In this document: in pieces, positions 1 through 5,593 of the stretch
Numbering within the stretch: position 1 is the stretch's first letter
How the letters are laid out: each line of letters starts with the position of its first letter
Origin: an uncultured Ignavibacteriota bacterium
Lineage (GTDB): Bacteria > Bacteroidota > Ignavibacteria > Tepidaquicellales > Tepidaquicellaceae
Direction of reading: 5' to 3'
Length of the DNA: 5,647 bases
Assembly: GCA_937983305.1 (NCBI GenBank)
Contig: CALKAJ010000117.1
Location: 1 to 5,647 of the forward strand
Translations under genes and position numbers: made by a program
Notes under the pieces: model-generated
The model's input: the letters and a program-made list of their open reading frames with translations, nothing else
The model's database searches: none
Told to the model about the DNA's origin: nothing

Positions 1-48
1 CGAGATGGTGATTCGTGACTGGAGTTCAGACGTGTGCTCTTCCGATCT
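1..48 (+). other. Illumina P7/TruSeq index adapter left on contig end (artefact)
   Basis: The first 48 bases match the Illumina P7 index primer: its CGAGAT tail at 1-6, an 8-base index GGTGATTC at 7-14, and then the read-2 adapter from GTGACTGGAG through GCTCTTCCGATCT at 15-48. Genomic sequence begins at 49. The adapter happens to provide an in-frame GTG at 34 that makes an open reading frame run into the first gene, so an automatic gene call would add five false residues (MLFRS) to that protein. Recognition is from memory of the public adapter sequence, and the match looks exact. Confidence 0.97.
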
Positions 49-1119
49 TATTTCACTGTAGGACCAACTGAGGTTTTCCCTCAGATATACGAATACATTC
101 AAACAGCAAGAGAAGAAAAAATATTTTCTATATCCCATAGAAGCCCGGAATTCTCTTCGATTTATAAAAATGCGGATAAATACCTCAGACTACTTCTAAA
201 CATTCCGGATAATTTTCACATTGCATTCCTTAGTTCCGCAACCGAATGTATGGAGCGGATAATTGAAAACACAGTTGAAAAGGAATCATTTCATATAATA
301 AACGGATTCTTCGCAAGACGCTTTCGCGAAATATCAGAACAATGTTCAAAGCAAACAAACGAATACAAAATAAATCTGCATTCAAAATTCGAGCCGTCTG
401 AAATAGAAATTCCCGGAACCGCCGAACTGATTACCATCACACACAACGACACAAGTTCAGGGCATGCAATCGAAATGCCTCAATTAAAAATCTTAAAAGA
501 AAAATATCCAAATATTCCGATAGCACTCGATGCAACAACATCAGTCCCCTATTACGAAATAGATTTTAAGATAATAGATGCTGCATTTTATTCGGTTCAA
601 AAAGGATTCGGAATGCCGCCCGGACTCGGAGTTTTAATATTTAAAGATACTTTTGTTGAAAAATCAAAATATCTTTCGGCGAATAATTTCAACAGAGGTA
701 CGTTTTTCAACTTTGAACGTCTTGCCGATAATGCTTTAAAATTTCAGGCAACTGTAACTCCAAATATCCCAGCGATATACATACTTTCAAGGTTGAGCGA
801 GTATTTATACAATTACGGAATAGACACAATTCGAAAAGAAACAGAATTAAAATCTAAATTATTGTATGATACATTTAAAAAATCAGGATACCTTAGACCT
901 TATATCGAATCGGTAGAAAATCTTTCGAAGACAACCCTTGTAGCGGTAAGCGAAAAAGACGTAGATGAACTTTGCGGATATTTAAGAAATAACGGAATTG
1001 AAATCAGCCGCGGATACAGAGAGAAGAAAGACGACCAGATACGAATTGCAAACTTTCCGACTCAAAGCATCCTTGCGACTGAAAAGTTATGCGAATTAAT
1101 ATTAAGTTACGGCAGATGA
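49..1119 (+). CDS. Class V PLP-dependent aminotransferase, SerC-like (5'-truncated)
   Basis: Fold-type I pyridoxal-phosphate enzyme of the class V group (alanine-glyoxylate / phosphoserine aminotransferase-like), cytoplasmic, probably transferring an amino group in serine or glycine metabolism. Genomic residues begin YFTVGPTEVFPQ, the usual N-terminal FTxGPT motif, so only a few residues should be missing at the contig end; the true start codon is not in the window. Visible landmarks are HNDTSSG (codons near 442-462), LDATTS with the Asp expected to contact the pyridine nitrogen (codon 529-531), and SVQKGFGMPPGLG with the probable Schiff-base Lys at 601-603. The C-terminal IRIANFP motif resembles Bacteroidota SerC-like proteins. 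About 356 genomic residues are present, close to full family length. Substrate cannot be fixed from sequence, so no symbol is given. It overlaps rarA by ATGA, suggesting co-transcription. Confidence 0.9.
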   Translation, partial: YFTVGPTEVFPQIYEYIQTAREEKIFSISHRSPEFSSIYKNADKYLRLLLNIPDNFHIAFLSSATECMERIIENTVEKESFHIINGFFARRFREISEQCSKQTNEYKINLHSKFEPSEIEIPGTAELITITHNDTSSGHAIEMPQLKILKEKYPNIPIALDATTSVPYYEIDFKIIDAAFYSVQKGFGMPPGLGVLIFKDTFVEKSKYLSANNFNRGTFFNFERLADNALKFQATVTPNIPAIYILSRLSEYLYNYGIDTIRKETELKSKLLYDTFKKSGYLRPYIESVENLSKTTLVAVSEKDVDELCGYLRNNGIEISRGYREKKDDQIRIANFPTQSILATEKLCELILSYGR

Positions 1120-2426
1120 ATTTATTCAACGAAGAAAATGCGAATACACAATCGCCGCTTGCCGAAAGAGTAAGACCGCAATCGCTTAACGATTTCGCAG
1201 GACAGGAACACCTTATTGGCAAAGGCAAACCGATAAGACTGATGATAGAAAGTAATCAGCCGGTATCAATGATTTTATGGGGACCTCCCGGAGTGGGCAA
1301 AACCACACTTGCATTAATCATTTCAAAAAATGTCAATGCAGATTTCATACAGCTTTCCGCAGTTTCATCGGGTGTGAAAGATGTACGCGATGCAATTGAA
1401 AAGGCAAGGAAGAACCTGAACCGATTTAACAGAAAAACTATTTTATTCATTGACGAAATTCACAGGTTTAACAAGGCACAGCAGGATTCATTGCTCCACA
1501 GCGTAGAAACCGGAATCATAACATTAATAGGAGCTACAACAGAGAATCCTTCGTTTGAAGTTATTTCACCACTGCTTTCGAGGTGCAGACTTTACATACT
1601 TGAAGAGCTGCAATATGAAGACTTTGAGAAACTGCTCAACAATGCAATATTAAAAGACGAGTCATTAAAAGATAAGAAAATTAAATTTGAAGATTTAAGT
1701 TTACTGATAATGCAGTCCGGCGGCGATGCAAGAAAATTCCTGAATGCATTTGAATTTGCAATCAAGTTGACAACTCAAGGCGAGGACGGAAAATATTTCA
1801 TCAGCAACGAAATAATAAAGGAAGTTTTTCAGAGTAAGTATATTAAGTACGACAAAAATACGGAAGAGCATTACAATATCATTTCTGCATTTATAAAAAG
1901 CGTAAGAGGAAGCGACCCTGATGCGGCAGTTTACTGGCTTGCAAGAATGCTGCTCGGCGGCGAAGACCCGAAGTTTATCGCACGCAGAATGATTGTACTC
2001 GCATCGGAAGACATCGGCAATGCCGACCCTTATGCACTCACACTTGCAACGAGTACGTTTACGGCTGTAAATTATATCGGAATGCCTGAAGCACGGATAA
2101 TACTTTCGCAGTGTGCAACATATCTTGCAAGCTGTCCGAAAAGTAATGCTTCATATATGGCAATTGAGAAAGCGGCAGAAGATGTAAAGGATAAACATCT
2201 TTTTGATGTACCGCTTCATTTGAAGAATGCACCGACAACAATGATGAAAAAGCTTGGCTACGGAAAGGGTTATAAATATTCACACGACTTCCCCGAGCAT
2301 TTTGTTGAGCAGGAATATCTTCCGCCCGAACTTGAAGACAGAATTTATTACGAGCCGACTGAGCTCGGCGGAGAAGCTAAGCTCAAAGCCCGTCTCGAGC
2401 GGCTATGGAAAAAGCGTAAGAAGTGA
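1116..2426 (+). CDS. rarA: Replication-associated recombination protein A (AAA+ ATPase)
   Basis: RarA/MgsA, a cytoplasmic AAA+ ATPase of the clamp-loader clade that acts at stalled replication forks and single-stranded DNA ends. Counting from the ATG at 1116 the protein has 436 residues, near the E. coli length of about 447. Seen: the N-terminal LAERVRPQSLNDFAGQEHL segment (15-33), Walker A GPPGVGKT (56-63), Walker B ILFIDEIHRF (109-118), sensor 1 GATTENPSF (139-147), the arginine-finger region LLSRCR (153-158), sensor 2 GGDAR (202-206), then the family-specific SVRGSDPDAA (262-271) and ASEDIGNADP (296-305) in the C-terminal oligomerisation part. All catalytic motifs are intact. I chose 1116 over the in-frame ATG at 1089 because it forms an ATGA overlap with the upstream stop and fits the family N-terminus; neither start has a clear Shine-Dalgarno sequence. 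Confidence 0.96.
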   Translation: MNLFNEENANTQSPLAERVRPQSLNDFAGQEHLIGKGKPIRLMIESNQPVSMILWGPPGVGKTTLALIISKNVNADFIQLSAVSSGVKDVRDAIEKARKNLNRFNRKTILFIDEIHRFNKAQQDSLLHSVETGIITLIGATTENPSFEVISPLLSRCRLYILEELQYEDFEKLLNNAILKDESLKDKKIKFEDLSLLIMQSGGDARKFLNAFEFAIKLTTQGEDGKYFISNEIIKEVFQSKYIKYDKNTEEHYNIISAFIKSVRGSDPDAAVYWLARMLLGGEDPKFIARRMIVLASEDIGNADPYALTLATSTFTAVNYIGMPEARIILSQCATYLASCPKSNASYMAIEKAAEDVKDKHLFDVPLHLKNAPTTMMKKLGYGKGYKYSHDFPEHFVEQEYLPPELEDRIYYEPTELGGEAKLKARLERLWKKRKK

Positions 2427-2444
2427 AATAAATAGAATGTTTTC

Positions 2445-2501
2445 TTTCCCCTCATTCCCAAACTCATTGTTTGGGAATGAAAGAAAACACAACGGGGAAA
2501 A
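2445..2501. terminator. Palindromic hairpin, copy 1 (possible bidirectional terminator)
   Basis: Perfect 12-bp arms TCATTCCCAAAC (2452-2463) and GTTTGGGAATGA (2469-2480) enclose a 5-base loop. An outer pair, TTTCCCC (2445-2451) with GGGGAAA (2494-2500), could extend the fold around a 13-base bulge. It sits 18 bp after the rarA stop, between convergent genes, so a role in ending transcription is plausible. No T-tract follows the stem on either strand, so it is not a canonical intrinsic terminator; it may equally be a dispersed palindromic repeat. Confidence 0.45.
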
Positions 2502-2522
2502 TTATTTTATCAGCAACATCTT
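2502..2522 (-). pseudogene. Duplicated 3' tip of the T9SS gene (KMLLIK-stop)
   Basis: Read on the minus strand, these 21 bases encode KMLLIK followed by TAA, exactly repeating the last six codons and stop of the intact gene 77 bp away. Upstream of it the reading frame diverges into the hairpin of copy 2, so this is a relic of the duplication, not a gene. Confidence 0.85.
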
Positions 2523-2578
2523 TTCCCCTCATTCCCAAACTCATTGTTTGGGAATGAAAAGAAACTCAACGGGGAAAA
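2521..2578. terminator. Palindromic hairpin, copy 2 (possible bidirectional terminator)
   Basis: Same structure as the first copy: arms at 2529-2540 and 2546-2557 with loop TCATT, and an outer TTTTCCCC (2521-2528) paired with GGGGAAAA (2571-2578). It lies directly after the stop codon of the minus-strand T9SS gene, the expected place for that gene's terminator, but lacks a clear T-tract beyond the stem. Confidence 0.45.
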
Positions 2579-3856
2579 TTATTTTATCAGCAACATCTTT
2601 TTTGTTTCCGTAAATTCGTTTGTTATTAGTTTGTAAAAATAGACGCCGCTGGTTAGCGAGCTTCCGTCGAATGAAGTTTCATACGTGCCGGGCTGAAGCG
2701 ATTCATTTACGAGTGTTTGGACTTCTTTACCGAGTATGTCATATACTTTCAGTAATACTCTGTCATTCCCGCGAAGGCGGGAATCCACTGCCGGTATTGA
2801 GAATCGGATTATTGTCACCGGGTTGAACGGGTTCGGATAGTTTTGCGATAGTGAATATTTTGATGGAGATTGAGTATTTATGTTATTTACACCAAGAATT
2901 TCAGAAATGGGACGCCTCCATAAGTTATTATTTAATTGAGTTGTTGTAGTAGCGAAAAGATAATTATTTGTAGTGTATAACATAGCAACTGATGTACCAT
3001 AAGGAAACCCCAAATTGATATTTGACCAATTTCCACCATAATTTGAAGAGATATATACACCACTATCGCACCCTGCAATAAGGTACGTACCCGAAATAGC
3101 AAGCGTATTAACTTTTAAATTAGGTAAATTATTATTTACTGAAGTCCAATTCGTGCCGTTGTTTATTGACATAAAAACTCCGCAACCACTGTTGTTTGAA
3201 TAATTAAAAGAAGTTGCAAATAATTTTGTACCTATAACTGCAATTGATTTTACTGTTAAACCAGTTAATCCATTATTTACTGCTATCCAATTTGTTCCAT
3301 AATTTGTAGTTAATCGTATTCCCGAATCATATGAAAAGCCTGCAAATATATTCGTTCCTGAGACTGCTATAGTATTCACATGAGAATAGGGTAATCCACT
3401 ACTAACCGATGTCCAATTTGTACCACTATTCGTTGATAAAAATATTTCACATACTAAACCAGGTTGATAACCTCCTGCAAATAAATTTGTCCCAGATATT
3501 GCAAGGTTTGTAATGTAATAATTCGAAATTCCATTATTAACGGCAGTCCAACTTGATCCATTATTCGTTGATAAATATACTCCTCCATAAACTCCGGCAA
3601 ATAGATTGGGGCCTGAAACCAGTAAAGAATATACAATATTATCATTTAATGCAGTCTGGCTCCAACTTGTTCCATAATTTGTTGATATACTAACAGCACC
3701 GTGCGGGGAAATATAGTTATCATAAGTACCTGCGAATAGGTTTGCACCTGAAATTGCAAGGCTCATAGTATATGTACCAGGGTTGCTTATCTGAACCCAC
3801 TGCCCACTCGCATTCATTGCGAAGAGCATTGCTAAGAGAACTAAGAGTTTTTTCAT
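2579..3856 (-). CDS. Secreted Asp-box beta-propeller protein with T9SS sorting domain
   Basis: A 425-residue protein predicted to be exported by Sec and then carried across the outer membrane by the type IX system. Residues 1-18 form a signal peptide (MKKLL, hydrophobic core, NASG before Q19). Residues 19-320 contain six Asp-box-like S-x-N-x-G-x-x-W motifs, at 58-65, 96-103, 141-148, 183-190, 230-237 and 270-277. They are spaced 38-47 residues apart and alternate with LAISGTNLFAG-type strands. Adding an N-terminal half-repeat, this suggests six or seven propeller blades. Residues about 333-425 form the sorting domain (NYPNPFNP 339-346; VYDILGKEV; SGVYFYKL; KKMLLIK). No enzymatic residues were identified, so binding or adhesion is as likely as catalysis. 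Oddities: a palindromic repeat is translated within the sorting domain, and the sorting-domain DNA is more GC-rich than the propeller DNA. No Shine-Dalgarno sequence is seen before the ATG. Confidence 0.9.
   Translation of the reverse strand: MKKLLVLLAMLFAMNASGQWVQISNPGTYTMSLAISGANLFAGTYDNYISPHGAVSISTNYGTSWSQTALNDNIVYSLLVSGPNLFAGVYGGVYLSTNNGSSWTAVNNGISNYYITNLAISGTNLFAGGYQPGLVCEIFLSTNSGTNWTSVSSGLPYSHVNTIAVSGTNIFAGFSYDSGIRLTTNYGTNWIAVNNGLTGLTVKSIAVIGTKLFATSFNYSNNSGCGVFMSINNGTNWTSVNNNLPNLKVNTLAISGTYLIAGCDSGVYISSNYGGNWSNINLGFPYGTSVAMLYTTNNYLFATTTTQLNNNLWRRPISEILGVNNINTQSPSKYSLSQNYPNPFNPVTIIRFSIPAVDSRLRGNDRVLLKVYDILGKEVQTLVNESLQPGTYETSFDGSSLTSGVYFYKLITNEFTETKKMLLIK
2765..2784. repeat. dRS3-like palindrome inside a coding region
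   Basis: ATTCCCGC (2765-2772), loop GAAG, and GCGGGAAT (2777-2784) form a perfect 8-bp-armed palindrome. It fits the pattern ATTCCC-N8-GGGAAT known from Neisseria dRS3 elements and similar dispersed repeats in other bacteria. Translated on the minus strand, the repeat and its edges give VDSRLRGND (residues 357-365), a peptide frequently produced by this repeat and not expected in a T9SS sorting domain. Confidence 0.85.
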
Positions 3857-3871
3857 AATCTGATGATAATA

Positions 3872-3878
3872 TTATTTA
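3872..3878 (+). repeat. Candidate target-site duplication, left copy (TTATTTA)
   Basis: TTATTTA occurs here and again at 5593-5599, directly outside the right terminal repeat. On the left it is separated from GGACA by CTATAC, so either the true left end lies 6 bp further out or the match is chance in AT-rich DNA. Aligned as 13-bp flanks, 9 of 13 positions agree. Confidence 0.25.
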
Positions 3879-3884
3879 CTATAC

Positions 3885-3909
3885 GGACATTTGTCCTATC
3901 GCTAAATTT
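3885..3909 (+). repeat. Left terminal inverted repeat of the putative element
   Basis: Reads GGACATTTGTCC, TATC, a 3-base insert GCT, then AAATTT. Against the reverse complement of the right end, 20 of 22 aligned bases match once the insert is skipped; the two mismatches are the central TT/AA. The last two bases overlap the stop codon (3908-3910) of the downstream element gene. Confidence 0.7.
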
Positions 3910-4702
3910 AGTGTTTTTTAGGATTTAAATCATTATACAATTTAATATATTCTTTAACAACTTTCAAACTTCTTCCTGTGATACCTCTGATTGATGCTTC
4001 ATCTATTCCTTTCAAAATAAGTCTCTTTATTTGTTCATATTGTTTTATATACCGGTCAACTGCACTTTGGCTGTGGCTCGTTTTTAGTACTATATCAGCT
4101 GGTGAGATTCCTTGTTCATATAAGCTCACTATTATTCCTTTGTGAGTTGGTAAGCTGCCCATATCCAGAACGTATCCTTTCATCGGAAGTATTTCACCAG
4201 TCTTCGATTGATAAGCATCAAGATATTTCCTGATTGTTGTCAGACTTCTGTTCATCAGAACACTTAATTCTGCTCCGCTTAATATCCCGCCTTGGGATTT
4301 TGCACTCTTTAGTAAGCGCACCATTGTTTCGATATCTCTGGCTTCTCTGTGCCGATAGTTACTGTTTCTATCTCCCTTTTTAAAATAGATTCTGCGGTCT
4401 ACATCTTCTTTGGTGATTAATGGCAGGATTACTGTTGTTGTGTTGTAATCTTCTGTTTTCTTTCCATAGCTTTGTCTTTGTCCGTCATCTGCCGTGGTTC
4501 TGAAAACTATTTCTCCATAACCTATTTTATCTTTAGAATAGTTAAATTCATGGAGTAATTCTTCTATGTCGTCTGTTAATATCTCAAGTATTTTTCTTGA
4601 TCCTAATAATTTGTATTCGTTTTCTAATAATTTTATTAAGGCTGTCTTAAAGTTTCTTTTAGAAATACTTTCGTATCTGTCTCTTGTTTGGTTTAAACTC
4701 AT
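3908..4702 (-). CDS. DUF1670-like multi-HTH protein, second gene of the element
   Basis: A 264-residue protein of unknown function. I place it in the DUF1670 group from memory and from its similarity to the upstream gene. The N-terminal part (about 1-110) is charged and has no recognised motif. After it come three helix-turn-helix-like segments: 141-164 (LSGAELSVLM then TTIRKYLDAY), 188-222 (KGIIVSLYEQGISPADIVLK then AVDRYIKQY) and 235-257 (EASIRGITGRS then VVKEYIKLY). A THK motif (186-188) precedes the second segment, as in the partner. No signal peptide, membrane segment or nuclease/recombinase triad is visible. The start at 4702 overlaps the upstream stop by ATGA and has an ideal AGGAGG 6 nt before it. 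DNA binding is a reasonable inference; a transposase, transposition co-factor or plain regulator are all possible. Confidence 0.85.
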   Translation of the reverse strand: MSLNQTRDRYESISKRNFKTALIKLLENEYKLLGSRKILEILTDDIEELLHEFNYSKDKIGYGEIVFRTTADDGQRQSYGKKTEDYNTTTVILPLITKEDVDRRIYFKKGDRNSNYRHREARDIETMVRLLKSAKSQGGILSGAELSVLMNRSLTTIRKYLDAYQSKTGEILPMKGYVLDMGSLPTHKGIIVSLYEQGISPADIVLKTSHSQSAVDRYIKQYEQIKRLILKGIDEASIRGITGRSLKVVKEYIKLYNDLNPKKH

Positions 4703-5541
4703 TTGCTGCCTCCTATCGTACGTACCACTGGATAGCCAGTATATTCTATCGTTTTTTTTACACTGTCTTTGTACATTGTATTTAAAAATCTCAACTTCAT
4801 CTCTCTGTGTTTCTGTCCTTTACTTTCTTTGAGTATTTGTTTGTATTGCTTTATTAGATTTATTGATATACCGGTTACCGAACTTATCTCCTCTTCTTGT
4901 TTTATTCCCTTTTTAATACTCATTAATACTTTCATGAAATCATTCACATACCTCTTTATCGCTCCTATTGAATGATGAGTCTTTAGTCTTATATCTGAAA
5001 AAAATAACCCGTCTAAATATAAACCTATTATCTTTTGCTTATGTGTTTGACCTCGCCCTATATTGTGTAGTACTCCTCGGGTTATTATTTCTATTCCGCC
5101 TTTCTTTATCTGACGGATATCTCTTCTCACGGTTCGTACATCACAATACAAGTATTTGCTTATATCTTCCTGACTTAGTATTCCTTTCTGTTCAATTGCT
5201 TCTTCTGTTATCCTTTGCATTCTTACTTGCCGTAAAACAACTCTGCCGTATTTCTTTAACACCTCGGTATCCTCTATTCCGGCATCCACTGTCAGGACTA
5301 CTTGTTTCTTATACATTACCTCTATTGTTTTGCCTGCTCTCTCTTCTATTCCTAATACTGTTGCTTCTATTTGACCCTGACGTATTGTCCGCTCTCGTAG
5401 TAATATCTGTTTGGCACTCAACAAAATTTGCTCACTTAAAACAGGGGAGAGTTCATACGAGTTTAACAACTCGTATATGAACTCTCCCTCAAATGTCTTT
5501 GTCTTATTTCTTTCTATTACTTTTTTGTCTCTTTCTTTCAT
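4699..5541 (-). CDS. DUF1670-like multi-HTH protein, first gene of the element
   Basis: A 280-residue protein that I recognise, without a search, as DUF1670-like. Residues 50-110 carry the GQIEATVLGIEERAGKTIE and VVLTVDAG segments typical of my recollection of the family. HTH-like segments follow at 122-145 (LSQEDISKYL then VRTVRRDIRQI), 168-202 (KQKIIGLYLDG then HSIGAIKRYVNDF) and 217-237 (EEISSVTGIS then LIKQYKQIL). GRGQTHK (162-168) introduces the second segment. The basic C-terminal tail (240-280) has no counterpart in the partner. The ATG at 5539-5541 is supported by AAAGGAGA 6 nt upstream. It is probably the first gene of a two-gene transcript, coupled to the next by ATGA. Clusters of acidic residues exist, but nothing identifies a metal-binding active site. 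Function unknown; sequence-specific DNA binding is likely. Confidence 0.87.
   Translation of the reverse strand: MKERDKKVIERNKTKTFEGEFIYELLNSYELSPVLSEQILLSAKQILLRERTIRQGQIEATVLGIEERAGKTIEVMYKKQVVLTVDAGIEDTEVLKKYGRVVLRQVRMQRITEEAIEQKGILSQEDISKYLYCDVRTVRRDIRQIKKGGIEIITRGVLHNIGRGQTHKQKIIGLYLDGLFFSDIRLKTHHSIGAIKRYVNDFMKVLMSIKKGIKQEEEISSVTGISINLIKQYKQILKESKGQKHREMKLRFLNTMYKDSVKKTIEYTGYPVVRTIGGSK
4709..4714 (-). promoter_or_regulatory. Shine-Dalgarno AGGAGG for the second element gene
   Basis: Reverse complement reads AGGAGG with 6 nt to the ATG at 4702. It lies inside the end of the upstream gene and fixes the ATGA-overlap start. Such a perfect site stands out because the aminotransferase/rarA junction and the T9SS gene have none. 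Confidence 0.85.
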
Positions 5542-5547
5542 TGCCTA

Positions 5548-5555
5548 TCTCCTTT
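5548..5555 (-). promoter_or_regulatory. Shine-Dalgarno AAAGGAGA for the first element gene
   Basis: Reverse complement reads AAAGGAGA with 6 nt to the ATG at 5541, a strong canonical site that supports this start. Confidence 0.85.
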
Positions 5556-5562
5556 GTTTCTT

Positions 5563-5593
5563 ATTTTAACAAATTTGATAGGACATTTGTCCT
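5563..5593 (-). promoter_or_regulatory. Weak sigma70-like promoter candidate overlapping the right terminal repeat
   Basis: On the minus strand AGGACA (5588-5593, 4 of 6 to TTGACA) and TAAAAT (5563-5568, 5 of 6 to TATAAT) are separated by 19 bp. The -35-like box overlaps the GGACA palindrome, which would allow a protein binding the repeat to block transcription. The spacing is long and the region AT-rich, so this is only a candidate. Confidence 0.2.
5571..5592 (-). repeat. Right terminal inverted repeat of the putative element
   Basis: Plus-strand AAATTT (5571-5576), GATA (5577-5580), GGACATTTGTCC (5581-5592); its reverse complement matches the left end. It lies 29 bp upstream of the first element gene's ATG, so it overlaps the probable promoter region, as terminal repeats of insertion sequences often do. 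Confidence 0.7.

Larger units (their letters stand above)
2445..2598. repeat. 77-bp tandem duplication (two copies)
   Basis: Copy 1 is 2445-2521 and copy 2 is 2522-2598; by hand alignment they differ at three positions (2482/2559, 2483/2560 and 2488/2565). Each unit holds TTTCCCC, a 12-bp-armed palindrome, an A-rich spacer, GGGGAAAA, and the sequence encoding KMLLIK-stop of the minus-strand T9SS gene. The duplication fills nearly all of the gap between the convergent rarA and T9SS genes. It does not look like CRISPR: there are only two units and no spacers. Confidence 0.95.
3885..5592 (-). mobile_element. Putative two-gene IS-like element bounded by inverted repeats
   Basis: A 1,708-bp unit that contains only two overlapping minus-strand genes, ending on both sides in an imperfect inverted repeat. 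Reading inward, the left end is GGACATTTGTCC-TATC-gct-AAATTT and the right end is GGACAAATGTCC-TATC-AAATTT. Homology between the two flanks stops outside GGACA. The size is typical of insertion sequences, the genes are tightly packed, and their translation signals differ from those of the neighbouring genes. I see no DDE, HUH, serine or tyrosine recombinase signature, so mobility is inferred from architecture alone. The alternative is a small regulatory operon with the same operator at each end. Confidence 0.6.

Noticed and set aside
1089..1115. Nine-residue N-terminal extension of RarA from the ATG at 1089
   Set aside because: The ATG at 1116 gives the ATGA overlap and the expected family N-terminus; the extension adds no conserved sequence.
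2502..2522. Possible small peptide gene at the duplicated KMLLIK segment
   Set aside because: It is a 21-bp relic of the duplicated gene end.
2445..2598. CRISPR-like repeat array
   Set aside because: Two adjoining 77-bp units with no spacers and with a gene tail inside them; this is a tandem duplication.
2254..2613. Plus-strand 119-residue open frame across the rarA end and the repeats
   Set aside because: It overlaps the conserved rarA C-terminus and then runs through the tandem repeat; there is no family resemblance.
3866..3875. ATAATATTAT perfect 10-bp palindrome upstream of the T9SS gene
   Set aside because: Only A and T, expected by chance in such AT-rich DNA, with no second copy or positional support.
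3885..3896. GGACATTTGTCC as an intrinsic terminator between the element and the T9SS gene
   Set aside because: Five-bp arms with a 2-base centre cannot form a good RNA hairpin and no T-tract follows; it fits a DNA-binding site or element end better.
4968..5480. Plus-strand 170-residue Leu/Phe-rich open frame resembling a membrane protein
   Set aside because: It is the antisense of the first element gene, whose family-like sequence and Shine-Dalgarno site are convincing; the hydrophobicity comes from antisense of charged codons.
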